From NCBI GenBank assembly GCA_021014325.1, contig CM037462.1:12196501-12260500 (forward strand): DNA of 64,000 nucleotides. Direction: 5' to 3'. Shown here one piece after another: positions 1 to 13,300 of the stretch (position 1 is its first letter; each line of letters starts with the position of its first letter). The notes below the pieces were generated by a model. It made no database searches. It saw only the letters and a program-made list of their open reading frames with translations, and was not told the origin of the DNA. The stretch is from Plazaster borealis. Its lineage: Eukaryota; Echinodermata; Asteroidea; Forcipulatida; Labidiasteridae. The translations under genes and the position numbers were made by a program.

Positions 1-309
1 ACACAGGTAATGCACAATTGATAATTTGGGTAATAGATGCTACTTTATATTATTATCATAATTATTATTATTATTGTAGCCACCACAATACCTAGAATTG
101 ATAAAATTCAATAACCCACAGGTTTATCGATCTTTGACCCTTGAACTTTTCAAAGGGAAGTTTCAACAGTATCAACATCAGGTTTCAAAGCTGTCAAACT
201 GGGTTAAAAAATAATTAGTCATCATCAGGAAATGAATTTTTGTCAACAAGTTTGATTAAACTTGTCTAACATAGGATTTGAAACTATCAATCATTGATAT
301 TTTATCTAT

Positions 310-545
310 AAGGCTTGTGCAAACACTGTTCACTCACTCATTCACTCACTCATTCACTCACTCATGTAAGTTACTCACGTGAGGGCTCACAAACTCACTC
401 AATCATGAATTGAGTGAAAACTCACTCACCTTGAGTGAGTTATCACACATCATAGGAGTGATGAGTGAAAACTCACTCGGTCTAATGTGAGTGAGTGACA
501 CTCATGAGATGTGAGAGTGAGTAGTCATATGAGTGAGTGAAACAC
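310..545. repeat. Imperfect CACTCACT minisatellite
   Basis: About 235 bp of CACTCACT/AGTGAGTG repeats. The first half is mostly CACTCACT and the second half mostly its complement, so the block can fold back. The flanks (1..309 and 546..1870) show no gene or repeat I can name. Confidence 0.85.
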
Positions 546-1870
546 AATTGCAATGACCTTTTAATGAGATATACGGTGGTTCCAAATAAGAGAGCAAGTG
601 AGTTGTGACACTGAAACTTCTTTCATGCATATCATAACCAATAAGAGAGATCCTTTTCAAACCAAAACATGGTAACAATTACATAATTTTCCAAATGTGA
701 GCAACCGTTACATACAGCAGAGAAAGGTAGTTTTAAATGAAAAAAATTGTTCAACTTACAAAAAATAAACACAACCAAGAGCAGTGCAGTTACTTATTGA
801 TATGAATTTGTACTTTCGTCGATCCATTAAGTTTGATCACAAACATGGCAATTTCTTCAGCGTTTGCTGCAAATTCAAATAAATTGGTTCCATTTCAGAA
901 AGCTGGGCTCGACCAAGATCCATCCAAACATGAGTTGTCAATATTACCATAGTGATTTGTATTGCGACCTCACACTTTGCTTAACATCAGTCTTAGCTCT
1001 TTGTTAAATCTGCCCCCTGATCTAGTGACACCTTCCACTGACGTCATACACGACTACTGTGTGACCCGGTCTATCATTTTATTTTGGGAGTAAAAATTGC
1101 ATGTAATGATATGTTGAGCTTATTAAGGTGCATACACTGTATAAAATGTGCTCTTACGCAATAGAACACTTTGGGAAACTGACTCCAAAAACCAAGATTT
1201 ATTGTGGTGATGATGTTAGGTGAATAAGGTCAATGCCACAAAATACCAGTTAGATTGTTCACTATTGTATTGTCTAATGCCCTATTCAACCAACAGCAGC
1301 AAATTTGAAATATCATGCAGGTGTTACGTGACTTAAAAAAAATATGCTGAAGTGATTTAATGCAAATCCAAGGGCATTCCCTACTTTTACTTTAGACCCT
1401 TTCCAAACCTAGGCTTCAGCTCCGCCTCTGGCTCCATCATCAATAGACAAGGTTTTTGCCAGGATTTGGTAAAAGGGTGTCCAAGTTTGCTGGAAATTTA
1501 AAAACTAGGTGTCCAAATTGTTCACTAACAATACATTTTACATGTAAATGACAGATAAAACAGGGTGTCCAAAAGACACCCAGACACCCCTCTTGCTAAC
1601 ACTATGTCAATAGAGCAGTGTGCAGTCGAACGGTGCTTCAACATCAAACAGAGCCTCAGCCAAAGTTTTGAAAAAGCCTTTTGTAATTCACAAATCCTGA
1701 ATAATTAACAATCCCTGCAGTCTTTGGTCAGTATTCAAACTCTTTTTTTATACTTTTATTTAATTCCAACATTTCTCTACAAAATTACACTCCCACTACC
1801 TTTTTTGTTACTGTAACCGATAAATTAACTGGATTGCCACATAAAGCAGTGTTAATAGATTCTGTCCTGT

Positions 1871-2039
1871 GCCCAATTTCATAAAGCCTGTAAACACAAA
1901 GCCTTGCTAAGCACAGAAAATATTGCTCAGCAGAAACAGATTACCAGCCAAAAATCCATAAAGCTTGCATTGTTGTGACAGGTGCCCAACTCATTTATTT
2001 GCTTAGCAAAGTAAGCAGTATTTCCTGAAATTGGGCCCC
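1871..2039. mobile_element. Miniature inverted-repeat element, family B
   Basis: Begins GCCCAATTTCATAAAGC and ends with the inverse (CTGAAATTGGGCC). Related copies lie at 27111..27294, 38587..38803, 39317..39510 and 56939..57172. No coding capacity. Confidence 0.7.
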
Positions 2040-2099
2040 AAACAGTTGACTTTAAATTCATAAGTTATTTGTAGCTTTGCACCTTCTCGGTAAGTTCAC

Positions 2100-2473
2100 T
2101 TAAAGGCATCATACACGTTTGGTAATTGTCAAAGACCAGTGTTCTCACTTGGTGTATCCCAACATATGCATAAAATAACAAGCCTGTGAAAATTTGGGCT
2201 CAATTGGTCATCGAAGTTGCAAGAAAATGATGAAAGAAAAAACACTCTTGTTGTACAAATGTGTGTGCTTTCAGATAGGAATAAAAACTTCTTGCAAGAA
2301 GTTTTTATTATTTTAGTGAGAAATTACCTCTTTCTCAAACACTACATTACTTCAGAGGGAGTCGTTTCTCACAATGTTTTATACTATCAACAGCTCTCTG
2401 TTGCTCGTTACCAAGTCAGTTTTTATGCTAATATATATTTTGAGTAATTACCAAACGTGTACTATGCCTTTAA
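2100..2473 (+). mobile_element. TTAA miniature inverted-repeat element, family A
   Basis: About 374 bp with inverted ends TTAAAGGCA...ACACGTTTGG and CCAAACGTGT...GCCTTTAA, and a perfect internal palindrome around CTTGCAAG. There are six other copies in the window (17321, 33349, 35098, 35616, 37608, 40068). The ends suggest TTAA targets as in piggyBac-type transposons. Confidence 0.8.
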
Positions 2474-3120
2474 GCCCTTTTCACATTACAGAACCAATAC
2501 CCAGGATATACAAACCCCAGGAAATTTCTGGGGAATTTTCTCCACCACCATCATCACTCCATGTTCATTTTACTTGATGCAATTTTTCTAGGGGAGAAAA
2601 GGAGCACTCGGTATGCTAACCCTGGGGTTATCTTGCTTAACCCTACTCCCAAGAAGGGGTAGCAGAGCCACTTCCCATGATATGAAACCCCAGTAAATTC
2701 CTGGGGAAATTTGACCTCACCGTTACCCCCATGTTCGTTTTCACACTTGATGCAATTTTTCTGGCTGGGGGAAAATGAGCACTCAGCGTGCTAACCCAAG
2801 GGTTATCTTGCTTTAAGCCTGGTTCATACTTCCTGCAAATGTGAGTGCGAAGCGAATATTGACGTCACAAATTCGCAACAAATAATTCGCAAGAGTTGAG
2901 CCGTGCTCAACTTTTGCGAATATTTGCAGCGAAAACAGACTTGTGACGCCAAATTCACGTCAAATTCGCTTCGCATTCGCATTCGCAGGAAGTATGAACT
3001 GGGCTTAACCCTACTTCCAAGAAGGGGAAGCTGTTTACCAGAAAATATTTCCTGGGAGTTTGCCGGGGTTGGTAATTCAAATGTGAAAAGATCTGGGAAA
3101 TTCGTCTAGGGTGAAATGAG
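2474..3120. repeat. Imperfect tandem repeat with a nested inverted element at 2816..3006
   Basis: The motif CCCAGGAAATTTCTGGGG and its AACCCTAC-TCCCAAGAAGG part occur in successive copies. The third copy is split by a 190-bp element whose ends are AGCCTGGTTCATACTTCC and its inverse. The break falls in CTTGCTTAACCC, consistent with a TA target. Confidence 0.65.
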
Positions 3121-3330
3121 CTTTATTTATACGCAAAATGTGAAAATATCAGTTGTGTTCATTCTCAGATTGAGTACCTTGATCAATCACCCAAAATTTT
3201 TCCAATAATCTCTTATCTTTTCTTGATTCTAAAGGTGTTTTCAAGTCATTTGGAATGGTATCATGACAGGTGAACACCACAAGGAAATGGTGAGTCCTTA
3301 GCTACCTTTCTATTCATTCAACAGATGCAG

Positions 3331-3486
3331 GCCTGGAATTTCACAGAGGCCATGGCCTCTGTTGCCCTGGTCTTGGCCTTGGTGCCCCTTCACAATTTCC
3401 CATAGACTTTAAATATTTTCCATTGGAAGTGCCCCTTGCGGGTTGAAAATGGCCTTGCCCTCTCAAAGATGAAATTCCAGGCCAGC
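3331..3486. mobile_element. Small inverted-repeat element, family E
   Basis: Ends GGCCTGGAATTTCA and TGAAATTCCAGGCC are perfect inverses. Related, more decayed copies lie at about 15968..16136, 20655..20790 and 39905..40040. It lies in the ABCD3 3' flank or UTR; 3487..4294 shows nothing else. Confidence 0.75.
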
Positions 3487-4294
3487 AGATGCACCTTCAA
3501 TGTGTTTGGACACGAGCCTTTAGAGACCGTAGCTGCCGCAAGTGGCTTGTACCTAAATGCCTTTTACTGGCCACAAACAGTCACCTTTATGTACATGTAT
3601 ATTCACTCAACCGAAAAAAGGGGCACAGCAAGTTCATGTCCTGAATTGAAATATTCCAATGTTTCCAGTGTTGCCATACTAATATTTATAACACAAAACA
3701 AAATTGAACTTTAGTGTCCAGATATTTTTACTGGAAAAAGATGTGTACAAAAATATCTCCTATTGTACAGAAATTAATGGTCTCTAAATGGTTAAAGTGT
3801 CTTAAACGATGCAAGCATTAAACCAACTTTGCCTCCCGCCCCCTCTACATCCCCATTGATCCGTAATTGTTAAAGAGAATTTTTGTAAGATTGAGTTTAA
3901 TGGAACGCAATATTCCCTTTGGGTTCTTGTGATCCAGATTGTCATATCATGGGGGCTAAGGGTCTTTTGCCAAGGGGACCTGGCAGCCCATACTCAAGTG
4001 TCTTAAACTATGCAGGCATAGAATAGAACCAACTTGGCCTCTCACTCCTTCCACATCCCTATTGATCCGTAATTGTTTATGAGAATTATTGTAAGATTTG
4101 AGTTCATTTGAACTTATTATTTCCCTTTGGGTTTTTGTAGTTGCTCTTAATCAATTCAAGGGAGCATTCCCTGTAATCTCATCTGGTTAACGTTAACATT
4201 AGCTTGTAAGTAAACTCGCACACCAGGCTGTAATTTCCTTCGTCTTAGTTGGCTGTGCTTTCCTGTTGCTCATCTTGGTCGGTCCGACATCTTC

Positions 4295-4372
4295 TTAAGA
4301 ACCAAACTGTATCGTCTCGGGGTCGATTTGTTTGTACTCGTACGCACCACGCCCATCAAACATCAGGTAGTA
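4295..4372 (-). CDS. ABCD3: ABCD3 exon 23 (C-terminus and stop)
   Basis: Reads [20 protein letters not shown] then IQFGS and TAA; human ends YYLHMDGRGNYEFKQITEDTVEFGS. The acceptor is attttcaag. Low-score open sequence upstream is intron. The 3' UTR continues towards lower coordinates. Confidence 0.96.
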   Translation of the reverse strand, partial: YYLMFDGRGAYEYKQIDPETIQFGS

Positions 4373-7300
4373 CTTGAAAATAGAAAAGTGAATGGTGATG
4401 ACCACGGCTACATAGTCCCAAACAAAAGACCGTTTCACCACGGCATTCGTATCATATGATATCATACTGCAGGCTGAAATAATTTATCTATTGATCAAAA
4501 CCATGTGGATATTATTGAACCGAAGTAGTAATATATTGTACATTTGCTGACAGTCCAGGGGTGAGGGTCATTGCTGACAAAAAGTTCTCAAACTCGGATC
4601 TAAATATTAGGAGGTATGTTGAAATGATGGCATTTCTACCTTTCGGTAACCCCAGGGGCGGATTGCACCAAGTGGTCTTAAACCGGTCTATGTGCTGTAG
4701 CCGGTTAACTTGAGATGCGCTTAGACAGTCTTTAACTATAGACTGATTGCAATACCACAGGCTATACTTTAAGCCAGTCTTAAATCTTCAGCCTGTGCTG
4801 AGCTGACTATGATCGGTCTTTGTTTTGTTTTTAAACATGCCGCTACATCTGTTAGTTGTTGATCATTTTATCCAAAGAGCCCTATGACGAGACCGTATAC
4901 GTTTCCTCAGTCTGTAATTTTGTCCAAGGCTTTTTGTTTTCCCTCCATTGTCGCCTAATGTTTGATCTTTGTTTACCTTTGAAAGCCATTGTCACTGTCT
5001 CAGTGTGCTAATGATAATGGCGGCCATCGTAACTAACCAAGCTTAGGAATGCTTGTTCGTACATGTATTTCACTACTGCTCACTGACTTATCTAAGACCG
5101 GCTTATTGCAAGAAGCTTTAGGGAACAGTGTCTTCAGCACTAGAGAAGTGGATTAAGGAGCAGGATTTCTTCATACCAGAAGAAAATAACAACTACTTTT
5201 TTCACCAGGCAGAAGTGAATTAAGATAAAAGTCTGAAATTTCTCATCCCCTCGACACACTTGTACTGGGGTTTGCCCTTACATTACTGTATTACTGCAAC
5301 TTCCCCTATACCAAATAATTTTCTGAACTTCAGTGTTTTTCTCCTTCCAGATTTACATTTGCCTTGAGGGGGTACATTTTTCTTGTCTTGTGACAGTCTT
5401 GTATTGTGTTGTCTAGTGTTGGTGAACTTGACAGATAGGAATGTATTGATTTACCTCGTGATGTTTCCATAGTGACTTTCGGTGTGACACTGTAAATAGG
5501 GTAATCCCAACCTGCATCGGAAAATCAACAACGAAGATGTTACCAAAATAATAATAACTAGAGATTTAGTGTTTGTTGGAACAAACACTAGGTGTTCGGC
5601 TATCTTTGGGGTCAGTGCTTTGTTTATGTGTGAGCTAGATTATGCGTTAGTTTAAACAGGGAATAAATGCAACTCACAATATGAGTTTTCAAAAATAGTA
5701 ATGATCGATTGTTAAGCCAAATTAGAAAAACGATGACGTCATTATGACGTTAGATAAATTCTTATCGAGACATTGGTATTTAAGTATGTGCTTAAAATGT
5801 TAAGTGAAAAAACAAAGTTGAACTATACAAAGTTTTTTCAGCAAAAGAGTACATTATTTAATTTATTAGATAAGTTATTAGGGTAAATTGTCCTTTTAAT
5901 ACAGAGCATCATTTTTTGAATTCCCTTTCATCTTGGTTGCATATCTTCAAACGAGCCGTTGAATTACTTACAAGTATAGCCATGTAAGCCATTTACTGAA
6001 GTTCATTTATTTTTCAATGAATATTCATTTTGATTCTTTATGGATTAATAAATCCAACTATGCTAATCTTGTTGACATTATTAATTTACAATTATTAGAA
6101 GTTTTCAACAGGGTTTCAATTACAGTGAGTTGGATACTCATGGAGTATCGGTGCATGAAACATTGATTGCTCAAAACATATGCACTGATGATGATGTCAT
6201 TAAAATAAGTCCAGCATAGTATGAACTATCGGTTGCATTTTTTTTAATAGCTTGCTTGATTTTTAGACATTGATTTTCATTCACACAGAACGGTCGGTTA
6301 AATTTAGAATATTGAAAGAAAACACACTTGTTTTGGATAATTATGAACGACAAAGGCAAGTCATAAAGACGGCAAGTCTAAGCCTCTCGTAAATTTTGAC
6401 TAATAACATAATGAGTTGATTACTATTTCTACCTCTATGGTGCACCATACACTCAGCAAGGAAATAATAATGGAACACAACAACGCGTGTGAAAACTTTA
6501 TAGCTTTATTTCTCACATAATTAAAAGTCATACGAATCACTAAAGCAGGTGGCCATCTCAGTAAAACTTCGTTTTCGATTCCATGTTCACCATGAGCCAT
6601 CAAAAGGGCGAATAGGGGAACAACTTGACGCTGAACATGGCACAGGTTGAGCGGAATTTAATTCTGCAGTGTTATTGCGCCATTGATAAGCCAACGTTAT
6701 AAGTGCGTTGAACTGCGGCACGTCAAAATTTCCACGGAGATCATGCAACTACATCCAGCCTTCAGTGAAGGCGCACGTACTAGTGATCAATGGAAGTGAC
6801 AACGAAAGTAAGCATTTAGACTTGTCGCATGATTGCTTGCAATAATTACCTGTCTCATGTAGGCCTACCAGTGTTACGTAGAACTTCGGAGCCAGCCAGA
6901 CACTTCGGAGCCAGACAATATTGTGTACATCCATTGCATTCATTTGCAAATTTGATATAGGTCAGTAATTGTCGATGGTTTATCTACTTATACAATGTTC
7001 ATTATACAGCCCCATGCACACATGCTCATGTACGTAATAGCCTTTTTCAGACGATTGTACAGTACTATCCAGATCCAGAAAGCACAATTTAAACGCTACA
7101 TAAAACTTTGGAGTCTACAGGCACTATTTGTACATTTAACCAGTACATACATTTGTACATTTGATAATTCCACAGTACATTGACAAAATGTGTCCTGAAG
7201 AAAAAATCCATGCCTTGTTGAAGAACTGCTTGCATTGGTTTATTGTATGACACATAATGACATGAATATAATTAGCAAATCTTGAGACCACCGTATCTCG

Positions 7301-10300
7301 AAAAGTATAAGTCCGATCAACTGTTTTCGTTTGTGTACTTGTGGGATACTGTAGATGTATTTGTTAGGCTAAAACATTGTGCGACGTCATCATGATGTCA
7401 CCAGTTCCCAACGTAAAGTCAATAGATTTCGCTCGCCACAATTTCTGTCCTATGGCCTGTGTGGAAAAAAAAAAACTCCATAAAACTGTGCGGCGCGGTA
7501 TGCTACTTTATGTGTTCTCTGATGTTATAATGTAAGGAATTATGAAGTCACCACCTGTAAGAGCACGCTCTATCAATCGTCTAATTTTCAAGATTATCAA
7601 ACAAAATTAGTTTAATTTTGAAATCTACAGCATATGCTTGATCGAGTCAGAAGTTGTTCCCCATCCCATCCTGGAATACTGTGAGCTACGGTACTAATGT
7701 TTCAAACTCGTAAACATTATTAACATCAATTTTTGATTTCACGTAGGGGCCTACTAATACAAAACGTTTAATTTCATTGCTTATTTATTTAGGACGAAAA
7801 GCAGTCATAAGCACCATGAATTAAAGTTCAAAATAACAAGTCTCCACTGTGTCTAGAAAGTAAACATGCATGAATTGTCGCATGACAGTGGTTTAAAGGT
7901 ATTAAACAGGATTGGTAGAGCTGACAAAACAGTCGCAAACAAAGTTCATGTTTTGTGTGATTAACCATAATATACATGAAATAACAAACCTGTGAAAATT
8001 TGAGCTCAATTGGTCATCGAGGTGACGAGAAAATAGTGAAAAGAGACCTTATGTGTTTTCTGTTTTTCAAACATCGAGTTTATTATCACGCGTGATAAAA
8101 ACTATTGTTTGACTCATTTCTCAGAAACAATAGCATTTTAGGCAGAAACATTTTAAGGAACCCTTTCTACCATTACTTACTTTAAATCGTGTAAGTAATG
8201 TGTGAATCTGTGAACATTTGTGTTTTTCGATCTTACCAATAGTGTACAGCGCCTTTAAATACCATTTGTTTTCAAAAAATAACAACTTAGTTTCTGAGTT
8301 CTGGTTGTTAAACCAAAAACTCAGAATTTGATTAAAATTTATTACATTTAATTACCCAATAAATCATTTGATGACGTCGTTATGTTGTCAAAATTTCTGT
8401 TTCATCTATTCATCAGGTGTAACACTGTTGCCAAGTTTCATGACCGTACGAGCTTGGGAAGGATGTCAAAGTCTGCGGACAACGATTTGTTGTACCGTAC
8501 GAGCTTGGGAAGGATGTCAAAGTCTGCGGACATGATTTGTGTATTTTTGAGATGGAACCAACTCAAAAATCCACTAGAGATTTAGTGTTTGTTGGAAAAA
8601 ACTAGTGTTTCGGGTTTCATTGGGGCAGTGTTGTGTCAACGTGTTAACTATTTTATTGAGTCGATGAAAAGTTTGTTGATAGCTTTTGAAATTTCAAAGT
8701 GTAAATCAATTACGTGTATACATTTAGTTTACACGGGAAATTAGGGCTACGTTTCTACTTAGAGAAGAGAAACGTATTAATTGAACATCTGTGACAATTT
8801 TCATGTAATTATTCATAAACTGCACTGATAGTTAGTATACAAGACTTTTGCTGACAATTCAAAAAGAGCTTCTTAATATATATTTCTTTTACTTCCGGTT
8901 GGACAGGAAGCCAGGTCAAATCATGTAATTATCAATTATACAGAACTTTCATACATAAAACATTCACAAAAAATGCAAAGCTTAAAATCATAATAGATTT
9001 TTTATTTTCTTATTTTCTTATTTCGAAATAATAAACTTTAGATAGATCAAGTTAAACTGCTGTTGGAACAAACACTAGGTGTTCGGCTATCTTTGGGGTC
9101 AGTGCTTTGTTTATGTGTGAGCTATATCATTGAATCGATGAACAAATTGTTGATAGCTTTGGGAATATCAAGGAAAACAAAGGGTTAATCTTCTATGATT
9201 ATATGCGTTAGTTTAAACAGGGAATAAATGCAACTCACAATATGAGTTTTCAAAAATAGTAATAATCGTTTGTTAAGCCAAATTAGAAAAACGATGACGT
9301 CATTATGACGTTGGATAAGTTCTTATCGAGACATTGGTATTTAAGTATGTGATTAAAATGTTAAGTGAAAAACTAAACTATTGTTACTATACAAAGTGTT
9401 TTCAGCAAAAGAGTACATTATTTAATTTATTAGAATAAATTATTAGGGTAAATTGTCCTTTTCATGCAGAGCATCATTTTTTGAATTCCCTTTCATCTTG
9501 GTTGCATATCTTCAAACGATCCGTTGAATTACTTACAAGTACAGCCATGTAAGCTATTTATTGAAGTTTATTTATTTTTCAATGAATATTCATTTTGATT
9601 CTTTATGAATTAATAAATCCAACTATGCTTATCATGTTGACATTATTAATTTACAATTATTAGAAGTTTTCATCAGGGTTTCAAATACAGTGAGTTGGAT
9701 ACTCATGAAGTATCGGTGCATGAAACATTGATTGTTCAAAACATATGCACTGATGATGATGTCATTAAAATAAGTCCAGCATAGTATGAGCTATCGGTTG
9801 CATTTTTTTTTAAATAGCTTGCTTGATTTTTAGACATTGATTTTCATTCATACAGAACGGTAGGTTAAATTTAGAATATTGAGAGACACTTGTTTTGGAT
9901 AGTTATGAAAGACAAAGGCAAGTCATGAAGACGGCAAGTCTAAGCCTCTCGTGAATTTTGAGTAATAACGTAACGAGTTGAGTATATTCTTCCTCTATGG
10001 TGCATCATACACTCAGCAAGGAAATAAGGATGGAACACAAACAACGGGTGTGAAAACTTTCACTGCAGACCATTCAGGTACTGGATGTGCTGTACTCTGA
10101 CGAAGAAAAAACAATTATAAAGAAAGTGTGACTCAAGGTTAATTAAGTTGGGCTGAAACTGTTTAAATAATTTATATTCAATACCTAAAACATTTCATCA
10201 TAATATTATAAAACTAATAACTTATTGAATTTATATTGTGCTCTCCCAAGGACCAGTCTGATGGAGGGCGCATAAAAATACAAAATATCAGAGTAAGGAA

Positions 10301-13300
10301 ATTACGCAAGAAAAAGCTTGTGGAAGGTGCACAAACTGTTTTTGAAGTGAACCCCTTCCTTCCTTAGTTTTAAAAAAGGTCACCATTGTCACCACTTGAT
10401 GATTAACGGTAAACTTTATAACATAACTGTGCATTAAATGAAGAATCATTTGAAAGGCAATTATGCTTACCGTTTTATTCACCGTGTCTCACTGATAGAC
10501 ACCGCCGTCAAATGACGGTCTGAAATGCCCTTCTATTCACGAGCCGATGTTATGCCCCGTTTTACGGTGTGTGATTAAAACATAACCAATGTCTGTCTTT
10601 TTCTGCTTGCATTTTCTCACATAATTAAAAGTCATAGGAATCACTGAAGCAGGTGACCATCTCAGTGAAACTTCGTCTTCGATTCCGTTTTCACCATTGA
10701 GCCACCAAAAGGGCGAATAGGGGAACAATTTGACGCTGAACATGGCACAGGTTGAGCGGAATTCAATTCTGCAGTGCTATTGCGCCATTGATAAGCTTGC
10801 GTTATAGTGCGTTGAACTGCGACACGTCAAAACTTGCACGGAAATCATGCCACTACAGCGCACGTAGGCTTTGGACCTCGTGATCAATGGAGCGGAACAT
10901 GCTTCCGAGGGCTATTACTAACGAAATGTTCAACTTACATTTTGAGCCGTAGGTCAAGGTCAAACGGGGTCACTCTTTGTGTAGCGTTTGTTGAGTTTTA
11001 AAAGACCTGTCCGATGATGTATAGATTGTTGTAATCCATTTGGCAGTTATCGAGTTATGATTTTTTGAAATATTAAACTTTGATTTTCTGTAATTCGACA
11101 CCTGATGACGTAATCATTACGTCACAACTTACTCGGCATCTCCTAGTTATACTCTAACTACATGCAAAGTTTCAAGTTCATCAAAGGTTTGCAACTATGC
11201 GTTTGCTTGCAGACAAACGACTATCAGAAGAAAAAGAAGAACTAAAAAAAACCAAAAAAAAACGAACAATAACAAAGAGTTGTTCGGGCTTAATGCCCGA
11301 ACACCTAATAATATATAGTCTTATATAGCGCACGTATCTACCAATAAGGTACCTAAGGCACTTGAACAGACAGAAACATTTTAAGTCGGGTTTTTTAATT
11401 TTTTTAAATTATGAGACCAAATCTTATGTAACACCTTGTAAGGGTTTACAAGGTGCTTTGGCCCATTCAGCAGCCACTGCCAGAAACACAGGGGCAAACC
11501 CCCTTCTCTTAGCGATAAGTGTAACTGGGTTCTTGTACGTGCATTACACAATGCACATCCCATCCAAAGGACAAAGCAATAATGGTCAAAGAAATTGCTT
11601 AAGAACACAAGTGTCATGACCAGGACTCGAACCTACACTCTGCTGATCAGAAACACCAGAGCTTGAGTCCGGTGCTCTTAATCGCTCAGCCACGACACGC
11701 CATCCCCCAAGTCAAAAACACAAACAGCACACACCAAACCCACTTAGACCTAGGCTACCTTACTCGCTGTGAACAATCATTTTGTCATCGTGAAGGGGCG
11801 GCGCCAGGCTAATCAGAAAGGGGGGGCACAACCTTGAGGGGCTAAGTTTCAAGTTAAAAACTTTCAGTAATCTTGCTGTTGTTTTTTAAAGATAAGTTGA
11901 TCACGGCTTGGGGTTCAGTGCCCGCTTTAGGGCCCATGGAAAATTTCTAAATATTAGATGCTCTCTCGTGCATTCTAGGACATTTCAGAAGCGTTTAACA
12001 CATTATTTTTGCATTCAATTTATTTTGTTTTTCACTCGGAGGAGATAAGGGGGAGGGGGGCCCACCGCACCCACCCCTAAATCCTGCCATGTGGTTAACA
12101 AAAAGAAATTCCTAAATATCAAGAACCAAGTTTTCCCTGGGCAATCCCTTAATACTAGCAGAGTCCCAGGCCGATTAAAACACGAGGCCCACATTGGTAA
12201 TTTTTAAAGACCAGTACTCACACTTTATGTGACCTATTATATACATGAAATAACAAACCCGTATAGGTCTATTAACCACAATACGTCATTAGAGTCATTC
12301 GAAATTAGTGAAAAATCACATCACTGATATCAAATATGGGTTTTTTTTTACTCGCGAGATCAACTTGAATTGGTTTACTCATTTCACAAAAACCTAAGCA
12401 CTTCAGGCAAAAGTTATTTTAGGGGAAGTTTACCCACCATGACCATCATTATACCATGATCCTACCTTTAAGCACAAAACAAAAACAAAAAACCCTTCAG
12501 GGTTCTCCCCATGCACAAGCTAGCATATCGAGCCGATCGTGCGAATTGCATGCCAATGCGCGCAAATTTCGGCTGATACGCAACAATCATAAAAAATTAA
12601 TAAAATTAATACGTTAGTTTCACAAAAAGCGTTAAGAGAAAACCATATACATGTAGAATGCTCAAGATTGCAGAGTAGGGCTTTGAAAACCAAGAAAAAC
12701 ACCAAGTAGAAAACATTCCGAAAACCTTGTTTCAATTCATCGCGCTTCGGCCAAACATCCGAAAATTTTTGCCAAGAATGTCCCAGTTTTGAAAAAACCT
12801 GGGGAGAACCCTGGCCTTCTTGAAGTAAAAACCATACCGCTCTCTCCTTGGTGAGTTTTAACAAACAAACATTGTAATGTAAGTAAACTTGCCTCCCTAG
12901 CATGAGCATAGATGAATCCTTCCACATCGACACTGACTGCACTGGTGCATTCATCCAATATGGCAAACTGTGGCTTATGGTAGAACAGACGAGACATCTG
13001 TAATGCAATCACACTAATGTTATTAACGGATCCTTACAGTGTTTTTCTTAAGCCAACTGTCGTTTAACTTTGACCCCCTGTGACCCAAGTACAATTCTCT
13101 CTCGAGTGGTCTAGCTGGCTAGGTCATTGCCTATGCCGATTATTCAAATGGTGTTTTTTTCGTGGCCCTACTCATGCGAACAAGAAGCTAGTAGTAATGA
13201 ACTACAGCTAGAGTTCATAAATTATGAGCAGGGAGCGTGTTTCTAAGCATATTATGAATCCTGGATTTAAAAGACTGGCCTGATTTGGCTACAACGACAG

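Noticed and set aside
12520..13008. 162-residue minus-strand frame
   Set aside because: A different frame from Walker-B exon 21, running into the intron; no conserved motif.
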